13,944 nt of DNA, taken from the NCBI GenBank assembly GCA_031281925.1, contig JAITES010000067.1, positions 1 to 13,944 on the forward strand. The letters run 5' to 3'. The notes beneath the pieces were generated by a model. The model did not search any database, was not told where the DNA came from, and was given only the letters and a program-made list of their open reading frames with translations. The stretch's first letter is position 1, and each line of letters begins with the position of its first letter. The stretch comes from Treponema sp. GTDB taxonomy: Bacteria; Spirochaetota; Spirochaetia; Treponematales; Breznakiellaceae. Shown here piece by piece: positions 6,196-12,096 of the stretch. Both the position numbers and the translations under genes were made by a program.

Positions 6196-7164
6196 TCAGC
6201 GTAAAGGCTCGTAAGTTCTGGCCGAATCCCACATACCCTGACGGGTTTCTCCACGAATGCTGGGAATATCCAAAACCATGCCGGGCTCAATGAGATCCGG
6301 ATTATCCGGCTGGGGCATCCTGGCCTTGTTTGCGTTGTAAATGAGTCTCCATTTGGTTGAATCCCCATAGGCCCAGGGTCTCCCGGCAATATTCCAGAGG
6401 CAGTCTTTGGAAACCGCCCAGGGCCTCACCGTGTACCGGGCCGGAAGCGGGGTCTGGGAAGGCGCCGGTTGTTCAGTGGCGGTTTGAGCGGGAGGCGTCA
6501 CGGTCTGGCTGGGGGCCGTTACATAGGCCAGGGCGTTTATGACCCTGCGCGCCTTTTCTGCAGCGCTTTCCCATTTTTCCGCCTTGCGGTCTTCCAGGCT
6601 GGCATTGTAGTAATCCTGAGCCTGCGCATACTCATTGGGATAGTTCTTTGCGGCGCCCACGGAAACAACCCAGTCAATCCGGGCTTTGGCCGCAGAGATG
6701 GCGTCATTGGCTTCCTTGATTTTCAGCTGAAGGGCTACATATTCATCGGAAAGCTGGGCATAACGAAGGGCTTCCGCGGCATAGTTGGCCGAGGCATCAT
6801 AATCGCCTTCCTCGTAAGTCTCTTTGGCCATCCTGTTGAGCCTGACACTTTCGATATAGTACTGATTATTCCGGATATTCCTGGGAATGGCCGGCGCCGC
6901 ATCGGTATCTGCGGCGGCCGCCAGGGACGCAACCGGGAAAAACGCCATCGGTTCAGGCAAAAGGCCGTCACCCAGATCCCAGAGGATCTCGGCTACCCCT
7001 CCAAAACCGGAAATCGGGGATTCCGGATATTGTTCGACAGTACCGGTAAAAATCTCCGGTAAACCCGGCTCGGGGAGCCAGGACGCAGAAACAAGATTCT
7101 CTGCAAAAACCTGCATCCCTGCAAGACAGAGAATCAACAGTAAAAGAAAACCTTTACTCCTCAT
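6196..7164 (-). CDS. LysM-domain periplasmic protein with helical repeat region
   Basis: A 322-residue protein. Residues 1-21 are a cleavable signal peptide (M-R-S-K-G-F then L-L-L-L-I-L-C-L-A-G, ending V-F-A). A low-complexity acidic segment follows to about 95, then an A/E/Y-rich helical region (about 100-215) with TPR-like or DUF4398-like spacing (Y-E-E-G-D-Y-D-A-S-A-N-Y-A-A-E-A-L). A Pro/Thr/Gln linker (217-241) leads to a C-terminal LysM domain (243-300): Y-T-V-R-P-W, D-C-L-W-N-I-A, W-R-L-I-Y-N-A-N, I-E-P-G-M-V-L-D-I-P. LysM binds peptidoglycan glycan chains, so the protein is probably a wall-tethered periplasmic factor. The ATG overlaps the upstream stop as ATGA, and its Shine-Dalgarno AGGAGGAGG lies inside the upstream gene's last Gly codons, so translation is probably coupled. 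LysM call is strong; the cellular role is unknown. Confidence 0.85.
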   Translation of the reverse strand: MRSKGFLLLLILCLAGMQVFAENLVSASWLPEPGLPEIFTGTVEQYPESPISGFGGVAEILWDLGDGLLPEPMAFFPVASLAAAADTDAAPAIPRNIRNNQYYIESVRLNRMAKETYEEGDYDASANYAAEALRYAQLSDEYVALQLKIKEANDAISAAKARIDWVVSVGAAKNYPNEYAQAQDYYNASLEDRKAEKWESAAEKARRVINALAYVTAPSQTVTPPAQTATEQPAPSQTPLPARYTVRPWAVSKDCLWNIAGRPWAYGDSTKWRLIYNANKARMPQPDNPDLIEPGMVLDIPSIRGETRQGMWDSARTYEPLR

Positions 7165-8270
7165 AATGAGCCTCCTCCTAATATCGCCTCAGCCTTTTCT
7201 GCATTGGCTTCACTTTCAACCATTTTTTCATCGGCCTGCCGGATTGCGTTCTCCGCGGCCTGCCGTTTCTGTTCTGCAATCCCCCGGATTGTAATAAAAC
7301 GGGATTCCGCATCGGCAAAGAAATCCGCCGCCGCAGGATAATCTTCCGCCTTAAAGGCGGAATCCCCCTGGGCAAAGATCCGGGAAGCCGCCTCAAAATC
7401 ATTCCGGACAGCCACATTCGCCTTGAGTCTTAAGGCCTCCTGCCGCTTATCCGCCGAAGAGGCGCCTTTTTCCGCGGCATAGGACTGCCAGCCGGTAGTA
7501 AGCACCAAATTGTAACGAAGGTGGGCTTCTTCAGCCTTCTCCCTGGCGCTCTCCAGATCCGCCGCTTCATAGTCGGCAATGGCGGAAAGCCCCGCCACAT
7601 CGGCCCGGTCAAAGTTATCAGGATCGTAACGGATAAAATCACGATCTTCAATCTCCTGCCGGACATAGTAGGCATTACAGCCGTCCTCCAGGATTTCGTA
7701 CATGTCTACCGCCTGAAAAGCCGAAGCAATAGCCCCGTAATAGTCTTTCTCTTCATACTTTGTCTGGGCATCCAGAACGGTTTTATCCGCCATGAGCAGG
7801 TAAGCGGGGGCAAGATCCCCTATACCCGCAGCAAGGGCGTCTTCCCGTACGGAAATAATCTGATCCTCCCGGGCCTGGGCATAAAGCGGAAGGCTCTGAT
7901 CGATCAGGCCCTGGAAAGAGGCGGCCGCGGTATTATTTGCGTCAGTGGCTGCCTTAACCTGTTCCGGAGTATCCCGCTGGGTTTTTGATTTAGCTTCATT
8001 ATATTGGGCTTCCGCGGTATTCCACTGATCGGGAAACCATGAAGGGCCTTCGATATCTATTGCAAACTGACGAAGGCGCTCAAGATCCGCTATCGACTGG
8101 TCAAGGGCACTCAAAGAAGCCTGATCCGGCTGGGCAGGTTGAGTTTGAGCCGGAGTTTGAGCGGTCAAACTTTCGGCAGGCGTCTCCTCGCTTGTCTTGG
8201 GAGCGCTTTTACAGGCCAGCGTCACGAGAAGAACCGGCAATAATAGAATCATTAATTTAACATATTTCAT
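7161..8270 (-). CDS. Large helical-repeat lipoprotein
   Basis: A 369-residue protein. M-K-Y-V-K then a hydrophobic core (L-M-I-L-L-L-P-V-L-L-V-T-L) and A19-C20-K-S mark a lipoprotein signal. A Thr/Pro/Gln/Glu-rich linker (about 22-50) would let the rest project from the membrane. Residues 53-360 are A/E/D-rich helices with recurring A-x-x-x-(Y/F)-x-x-x-D-Y-x-x-A spacing: Y-E-E-K-D-Y-Y-G-A-I-A-S-A near 172-184 and F-K-A-E-D-Y-P-A-A-A-D-F-F near 307-319. This is TPR-like or DUF4398-like; I cannot name the family with certainty. The start has AAGGAG 6 bases upstream. It lies 114 bases downstream of rnhA on the same strand and overlaps the LysM gene by 4 bases, so it and LysM are co-expressed. 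A scaffold or linker role in the periplasm is inference. Confidence 0.75.
   Translation of the reverse strand: MKYVKLMILLLPVLLVTLACKSAPKTSEETPAESLTAQTPAQTQPAQPDQASLSALDQSIADLERLRQFAIDIEGPSWFPDQWNTAEAQYNEAKSKTQRDTPEQVKAATDANNTAAASFQGLIDQSLPLYAQAREDQIISVREDALAAGIGDLAPAYLLMADKTVLDAQTKYEEKDYYGAIASAFQAVDMYEILEDGCNAYYVRQEIEDRDFIRYDPDNFDRADVAGLSAIADYEAADLESAREKAEEAHLRYNLVLTTGWQSYAAEKGASSADKRQEALRLKANVAVRNDFEAASRIFAQGDSAFKAEDYPAAADFFADAESRFITIRGIAEQKRQAAENAIRQADEKMVESEANAEKAEAILGGGSL
7171..7179 (-). promoter_or_regulatory. Shine-Dalgarno embedded in the upstream coding sequence
   Basis: On the minus strand AGGAGGAGG lies 7-8 bases before the LysM ATG (7164) and encodes part of the G-G-G-S-L tail of the upstream lipoprotein. 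With the ATGA overlap this points to coupled translation of the two envelope proteins. Confidence 0.75.
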
Positions 8271-8342
8271 ATTTTACTCCTTCAAATCCGGCATAACTCT
8301 ACTAAAACAACAGATCATTATCCAGGTTTCATCTTTTTAGAA

Positions 8343-8370
8343 GTATAATACCTAACTTACGCGGAAACAA
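8343..8370 (-). promoter_or_regulatory. Possible promoter for the lipoprotein-LysM pair
   Basis: Read on the minus strand, TTGTTT (8365-8370) and TTATAC (8343-8348) are 16 bases apart, 73 bases before the ATG at 8270 and just after the rnhA stop. The -35 box is weak. If real, the envelope pair can be expressed independently of rnhA. Confidence 0.35.
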
Positions 8371-8384
8371 GAGTTTATGCAAAA

Positions 8385-8837
8385 TTAGGAAACAGACAGG
8401 CTCTTTATGGCCTTTTGGGTAAGAGCATCACAACGTTCATTGAGGGGATTCCCCGCGTGTCCTTTAACCCAGACCCAATTCAGGGGAAGGCCGGACGAAA
8501 GAACATCCAGGCGCTGCCAGAGTTCCCTGTTTTTTACCGGTTCCTTTCCTGCGGTGCGCCAGTTGTTCCGTTTCCAGGAGTGAATCCACTGGGTGATGCC
8601 CTTTTGAACATACTGGGAATCCGTGTAAAGGGTGATTTTTTCTATAACAAGATCCAGATAAGGCAGTTTTTCCAGCGCGGAAATGACCGCCATAAGTTCC
8701 ATCCTGTTGTTGGTCGTGTCTTTTTCCCCTCCCCACTCTTCCCTGATGAGCTTTTTCTCCCCGGTAATTACATACGCCCAGCCGCCCGGCCCGGGATTCC
8801 CCGAACAGCCTCCGTCTGTATAGATTTCTACGTCCAT
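8385..8837 (-). CDS. rnhA: Ribonuclease HI
   Basis: A 150-residue protein, close to the usual bacterial RNase HI length (about 155). It cuts the RNA strand of RNA:DNA hybrids, removing R-loops and primer remnants in the cytoplasm. All four catalytic acidic residues are present in their usual motifs: D8 in Y-T-D-G-G-C-S-G-N-P-G, E47 in N-N-R-M-E-L, D73 in Y-T-D-S-Q-Y-V and D137 in E-R-C-D-A-L. The flexible-loop His is H127 in V-K-G-H-A-G-N. ATG at 8837 is chosen because GGAGG lies 4 bases upstream and the protein then begins two residues before the first strand; an in-frame ATG at 8876 would add 13 residues with no ribosome site. It is divergent from groEL and transcribed toward the lipoprotein pair. 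Confidence 0.96.
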   Translation of the reverse strand: MDVEIYTDGGCSGNPGPGGWAYVITGEKKLIREEWGGEKDTTNNRMELMAVISALEKLPYLDLVIEKITLYTDSQYVQKGITQWIHSWKRNNWRTAGKEPVKNRELWQRLDVLSSGLPLNWVWVKGHAGNPLNERCDALTQKAIKSLSVS

Positions 8838-8855
8838 AAATCCTCCAATAAACCA

Positions 8856-8864
8856 ATTATGCCA
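8856..8864 (-). promoter_or_regulatory. Possible extended -10 promoter for rnhA
   Basis: TGGCATAAT on the minus strand matches an extended -10 element (TGn + TATAAT-like) about 19 bases before the rnhA ATG. The leader would be very short. No good -35 is visible. Weak call. Confidence 0.3.
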
Positions 8865-8883
8865 TAAATTCTCCATTTTGGTA

Positions 8884-8912
8884 TTGCCGTTACGGGCGTA
8901 ATTTAGTATTTT
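8884..8912 (+). promoter_or_regulatory. Candidate groEL promoter
   Basis: TTGCCG (8884-8889) and TATTTT (8907-8912) are 17 bases apart and would give a leader of about 70 bases. No CIRCE element (TTAGCACTC-N9-GAGTGCTAA) is present between here and the groEL start. Confidence 0.45.
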
Positions 8913-8934
8913 ATATGGGAGTCCTTTTTGGGGC

Positions 8935-8955
8935 TTATCCCGCAGGACGGGATAA
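8935..8955 (+). promoter_or_regulatory. Inverted repeat in the groEL leader
   Basis: TTATCCCG (8935-8942) and CGGGATAA (8948-8955) are perfect inverse complements around CAGGA. The repeat lies between the candidate promoter and the Shine-Dalgarno AGAGGAG (8976-8982). It occupies the place where CIRCE sits in HrcA-controlled groE operons but has a different sequence. It may be an operator or an RNA hairpin in the leader. Confidence 0.5.
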
Positions 8956-8990
8956 CTATTATTAAAACATACTCAAGAGGAGAGTAGATT

Positions 8991-10634
8991 ATGGCTAAAC
9001 AGTTGCTGTTCAATGAAGAAGCCCGGCGCAAGTTGCTTGCCGGGGTTGAGCAAATTTCAAAGGCAGTCAAGGTAACCCTGGGCCCCAAGGGGCGTAATGT
9101 CCTTCTGGACAAGAAATTTGGCGCTCCGACCGTTACCAAGGATGGGGTTTCCGTAGCAAAAGAAGTGGAACTGGCAGACCCCTATGAAAACATGGGCGCC
9201 CAGCTTCTCAAGGAAGTAGCCACGAAAACCAACGATGTGGCGGGAGACGGCACCACAACCGCTACCGTTCTGGCCTACTCCCTGGTAAAAGAAGGCCTCA
9301 AATCCGTAGCCGCGGGCATGACTCCCATTGAGCTTAAACGGGGCATCGACAAGGCCGTGGAAATTTCCGTGGAAGAGATCAAGAAGAACTCCAAAGAGAT
9401 CAAGGACAAGGAAGAAATCTCCCATGTGGCAAGTGTTTCCGCCAACAACGACAGCGAAATCGGCAATACCATTGCCGATGCCATGGAAAAGGTCGGCAAG
9501 GACGGGGTCATCACCGTGGAAGAGTCCAAAACGATGGACACTACCATTGAATTTGTGGAAGGCATGCAGTTTGACCGGGGCTATATTTCAGCCTACTTTG
9601 TTACCGATCGGGATACCATGACCAGCGTATACGAAGATGTATACATTCTTATTCATGACAAGAAACTCTCCAGCATGAAGGATATGCTGCCCCTGCTTGA
9701 AAAAGTTGCCCAGAGCGGCAAGCCCCTCCTGATCATTGCCGAGGATGTGGATGGCGAAGCCCTCTCTACCCTGGTAGTAAACAGCCTCCGGGGCACCCTC
9801 AAGACCTGTGCGGTCAAGGCTCCCGGTTTCGGCGACCGCCGCAAGGCCATGCTGGAAGACATTGCCATTCTTACCGGAGGAGAGGTGATCTCCGAAGAAC
9901 TCGGTCTCAAGCTGGAGAATACCGAAATTTCCCAGCTTGGCAAGGCAAAAACCATCAAGATCGACAAGGATAACACCACGATTATCAATGGCGCGGGCAA
10001 GGCGAAGGATATTCAGGACAGGATCGCCCAGATCAAGGCCCAGATTGAAGACACCACTTCCGACTATGACCGGGAAAAACTTCAGGAACGGCTTGCAAAA
10101 CTTGCCGGCGGCGTGGCCGTGATCAACGTTGGCGCCGCTACCGAAGTAGAGCTGAAAGAGAAAAAGCACCGGGTGGAAGACGCCCTTTCTGCGACACGGG
10201 CGGCCATTGACGAAGGGATCGTCCCCGGCGGCGAGTTGGCTCTGATTCAGGCGGCTCTCGCCCTGGACAAGGCCGATGTTTCGGACCTTACCGACGACGA
10301 AAAAGTCGGCTTCAAGATTGTAAAGCGGGCTCTTGAAGAGCCGATTCGCCAGATCGCGGAGAATGCCGGGCTTGACGGCGCCGTTATCGCGGAGAAGGCC
10401 AGGAATGAAAAGAAGGGCATCGGTTTTGACGCCGCCAAAATGGAATGGGTGGACATGGTAAAAGCAGGCATCATCGATCCGGCAAAGGTTACCCGCACCG
10501 CCCTGCAGAATGCGGCCTCCATTGCCAGCCTCCTCCTTACTACCGAATGTGCCGTTACGGACATTCCCGAGAAGAAGGATCCGCCTCCCATGCCCGGCGG
10601 CGGAATGGGTGGAATGGGAGGAATGGACTACTGA
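8991..10634 (+). CDS. groEL: 60-kDa chaperonin GroEL
   Basis: A 547-residue protein, the standard GroEL length, running from M-A-K-Q-L-L-F-N to the flexible G-G-M-G-G-M-G-G-M-D-Y tail. It forms the two-ring ATP-driven folding chamber of the cytoplasm, normally capped by GroES. The ATP-site motifs are present: L-G-P-K-G-R (30-35), D-G-V-S-V-A-K-E (51-58), G-D-G-T-T-T-A-T (85-92), and V-E-D-A-L (395-399) with catalytic D397. The apical domain has the usual A-P-G-F-G-D-R-R (277-284). Oddly, the near-universal GGG motif after E-G-I-V reads P-G-G-E, with Glu at 415 (codon GAG). AGAGGAG lies 8 bases before the ATG. groES is not adjacent: upstream is divergent rnhA and downstream is a terminator, so the gene is monocistronic. 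Identification is certain. Confidence 0.99.
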   Translation: MAKQLLFNEEARRKLLAGVEQISKAVKVTLGPKGRNVLLDKKFGAPTVTKDGVSVAKEVELADPYENMGAQLLKEVATKTNDVAGDGTTTATVLAYSLVKEGLKSVAAGMTPIELKRGIDKAVEISVEEIKKNSKEIKDKEEISHVASVSANNDSEIGNTIADAMEKVGKDGVITVEESKTMDTTIEFVEGMQFDRGYISAYFVTDRDTMTSVYEDVYILIHDKKLSSMKDMLPLLEKVAQSGKPLLIIAEDVDGEALSTLVVNSLRGTLKTCAVKAPGFGDRRKAMLEDIAILTGGEVISEELGLKLENTEISQLGKAKTIKIDKDNTTIINGAGKAKDIQDRIAQIKAQIEDTTSDYDREKLQERLAKLAGGVAVINVGAATEVELKEKKHRVEDALSATRAAIDEGIVPGGELALIQAALALDKADVSDLTDDEKVGFKIVKRALEEPIRQIAENAGLDGAVIAEKARNEKKGIGFDAAKMEWVDMVKAGIIDPAKVTRTALQNAASIASLLLTTECAVTDIPEKKDPPPMPGGGMGGMGGMDY

Positions 10635-10640
10635 GAAACA

Positions 10641-10667
10641 TGAAAACCGCTTTGCGGTTTTCATTTT
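10641..10667 (+). terminator. Intrinsic terminator of groEL
   Basis: TGAAAACCGC (10641-10650) and GCGGTTTTCA (10654-10663) form a perfect 10-bp stem with a TTT loop followed by TTTT, 6 bases after the groEL stop. The A/T-rich lower stem makes it potentially bidirectional. Confidence 0.9.
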
Positions 10668-10673
10668 CCCCGC

Positions 10674-10769
10674 CTTTTGTGTATTGTGCGCTTTTTACGC
10701 ACTTTACGCAAAAAACACAAGCCTATTGTAACCGAAAAAGGCCTGGCGCTATGCGTTCAGGCTTTTTTT
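10674..10769 (+). other. Structured intergenic stretch ending in a second terminator (possible small RNA)
   Basis: TTGTGT (10677-10682) can pair with ACACAA (10715-10720), enclosing GTGCG (10686-10690) paired with CGCAC (10698-10702). This is followed by GCCTG (10741-10745), a 12-base loop, CAGGC (10758-10762) and seven T's (10763-10769), a terminator-like end. No clear promoter or ORF is seen. It may be a small RNA, the back-up terminator of groEL, or decay of older sequence. The rest of the 298-base gap (10770-10858) holds only short GC palindromes (for example CCGGCGCCGG at 10800-10809). Confidence 0.35.
10741..10769 (+). terminator. Second intrinsic terminator-like hairpin
   Basis: A GCCTG/CAGGC stem, preceded by AAAAAG and followed by TTTTTTT. 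The loop is long and the GC stem short, but the A/T flanks can extend the pairing. Confidence 0.5.
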
Positions 10770-10858
10770 GTCCGAAAATCCCCGGCATGGGGAAGATGTC
10801 CGGCGCCGGCAGGCTTTGAGACATCATTCCGCTTCACGGCCAAAAAAATCATCCTGAA

Positions 10859-10904
10859 AAATCTAGTAAATGTAAGATTTTTTATGTATACTTTTATTAG
10901 ATTT
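10859..10904 (+). promoter_or_regulatory. Inverted repeat around a -10-like box upstream of the FIST gene
   Basis: AAATCTAGTAAA (10859-10870) and TTTATTAGATTT (10893-10904) are inverted copies with one mismatch, 22 bases apart. Between them TATACT (10887-10892) is a good -10 box; no clear -35 fits, suggesting an activator-dependent or repressed promoter. Two inverted sites this distance apart, roughly three helix turns centre to centre, would suit a dimeric regulator. The role is inferred. Confidence 0.45.
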
Positions 10905-10912
10905 CAAGCATG

Positions 10913-10924
10913 CCTGCATGCAGG
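10913..10924 (+). promoter_or_regulatory. Palindrome touching the FIST gene ribosome site
   Basis: CCTGCATGCAGG is a perfect 12-base palindrome that runs into the Shine-Dalgarno GGGAGG (10923-10928). In RNA it could form only a short stem and partly mask the ribosome site; in DNA it could be a protein site. Confidence 0.35.
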
Positions 10925-10932
10925 GAGGTGTT

Positions 10933-12087
10933 ATGATAGAGGCGCAAAATGCTTTTACGTTTGAAATTGATGATGAAGAGATCGCCGTAAAGGAGATACT
11001 TGATCAGCTTGATTTTGAAAAACTCAAATCCCACAGTCTGGGGATACTGGCCAGTTACCCTGAATTCCTCAATACCGAAATAATACAAAAGCTCTGTAAA
11101 GCCCTGCCCTTTGACCTTATCGGCTGTACCACTATCGGAAGCGCCGCGGCCGGAGAACTGGGCGAAATCATGCTGAGCCTTATAGTGCTCACCAGCGATG
11201 AGGTGATCTTCTCCGCCGGACTTACCTCTTCTTTAAGTGAGGGACAGGAAGGCCCCATAGAAGAAGCCTATAAAAAGGCCTGTGAGGGGGCCAGGGGGAA
11301 ACCGGCCATGGCGCTCGTTTTTGTTCCCTATATTATCAGCCTGGGCGGTGAAGCCATTGTGGAGAGCTTTAACCGGATCTCCGAAGGCATTCCCCTCTTT
11401 GGAACGCTGGCCATTGATGCCTCAAATAACCCCAGAAAAAATGAAACCATTTTCAATGGAGAATGCAGCAAAGACAGGCTGGCCTTTGTTCTGCTTTTTG
11501 GGGATCTGCATCCTTCTTTTTTCACGGCTTCCATTCCGGAAGAGAAGATCCAGAAAAAACGGGGTGTTATTACCAAATCATATAAAAATATCATCATGGA
11601 AGTGAACAATATGCCTATCGTCTCCTATCTGAAGGATCTTGGACTTCAGAGGGAATCGGGAGCCTGGGAAACCTCTTCCTTTCCTTTTATGATCGATTAT
11701 AACGATGGTACCAAACCTGTCGCCCGTTCAATCTATGTGATCACCAAAGAGGGCTATGCCGCCTGCGGCGGTTATGTGCCGGAAAACGCTACCATTGCCA
11801 TCGGGGATATCGGCTATGCGGATATAGTCCGTACCGCCGCCGATGCACTGGAAGGAATTCTGAAAAAAAATACAGGTTCCGTACTCCTCCTGTTTGCCTG
11901 TCTTACCCGGTACCTGGCGCTGGACGCCAATACTACTGCGGAAATGGAAAAGGTGAGGGAATGTGTAGGGCAGCAAAAAAAGTACCAGTTCTGCTATTCG
12001 GGCGGAGAGATATGTCCTGTTCAGACGGAAAAGGGAGAACTGATCAACCGTTTTCATAACTGTACTTTTGTTGCGTGTCTTATATAG
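10933..12087 (+). CDS. FIST-domain sensory protein
   Basis: A 384-residue soluble protein with no signal peptide or membrane helix. It has the FIST N + FIST C layout. The N part (about 33-225) includes F-D-L-I-G-C-T-T-I-G (60-69), A-L-V-F-V-P (127-132) and I-P-L-F-G-T-L-A-I-D (153-162). The C part (about 228-370) includes Y-A-A-C-G-G-Y-V-P-E (275-284) and L-L-L-F-A-C-L-T-R (318-326). The end N-R-F-H-N-C-T-F-V (372-380) is typical of the family. FIST is a predicted ligand-binding sensor module found with signalling proteins; its ligand is not established here. ATG at 10933 is chosen over the in-frame ATG at 10918 because GGGAGG lies just upstream of it. The hybrid kinase gene starts 9 bases after the stop, so the two are one operon and the FIST protein is probably the kinase's sensory partner. 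Domain call confident; partnership inferred. Confidence 0.9.
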   Translation: MIEAQNAFTFEIDDEEIAVKEILDQLDFEKLKSHSLGILASYPEFLNTEIIQKLCKALPFDLIGCTTIGSAAAGELGEIMLSLIVLTSDEVIFSAGLTSSLSEGQEGPIEEAYKKACEGARGKPAMALVFVPYIISLGGEAIVESFNRISEGIPLFGTLAIDASNNPRKNETIFNGECSKDRLAFVLLFGDLHPSFFTASIPEEKIQKKRGVITKSYKNIIMEVNNMPIVSYLKDLGLQRESGAWETSSFPFMIDYNDGTKPVARSIYVITKEGYAACGGYVPENATIAIGDIGYADIVRTAADALEGILKKNTGSVLLLFACLTRYLALDANTTAEMEKVRECVGQQKKYQFCYSGGEICPVQTEKGELINRFHNCTFVACLI

Positions 12088-12096
12088 AGGCCGAAA

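Noticed and set aside
9588..10664. Long open frame antisense to groEL (minus strand)
   Set aside because: groEL is certain in the other strand. The antisense protein has no recognisable motif and is rich in G/H/F as expected from a shadow of biased codons.
10905..10924. Resemblance to a cloning-vector polylinker (GCATGCCTGCA)
   Set aside because: The match is only to a short SphI/PstI-like string; flanking sequence is continuous with the native gene start and ribosome site.
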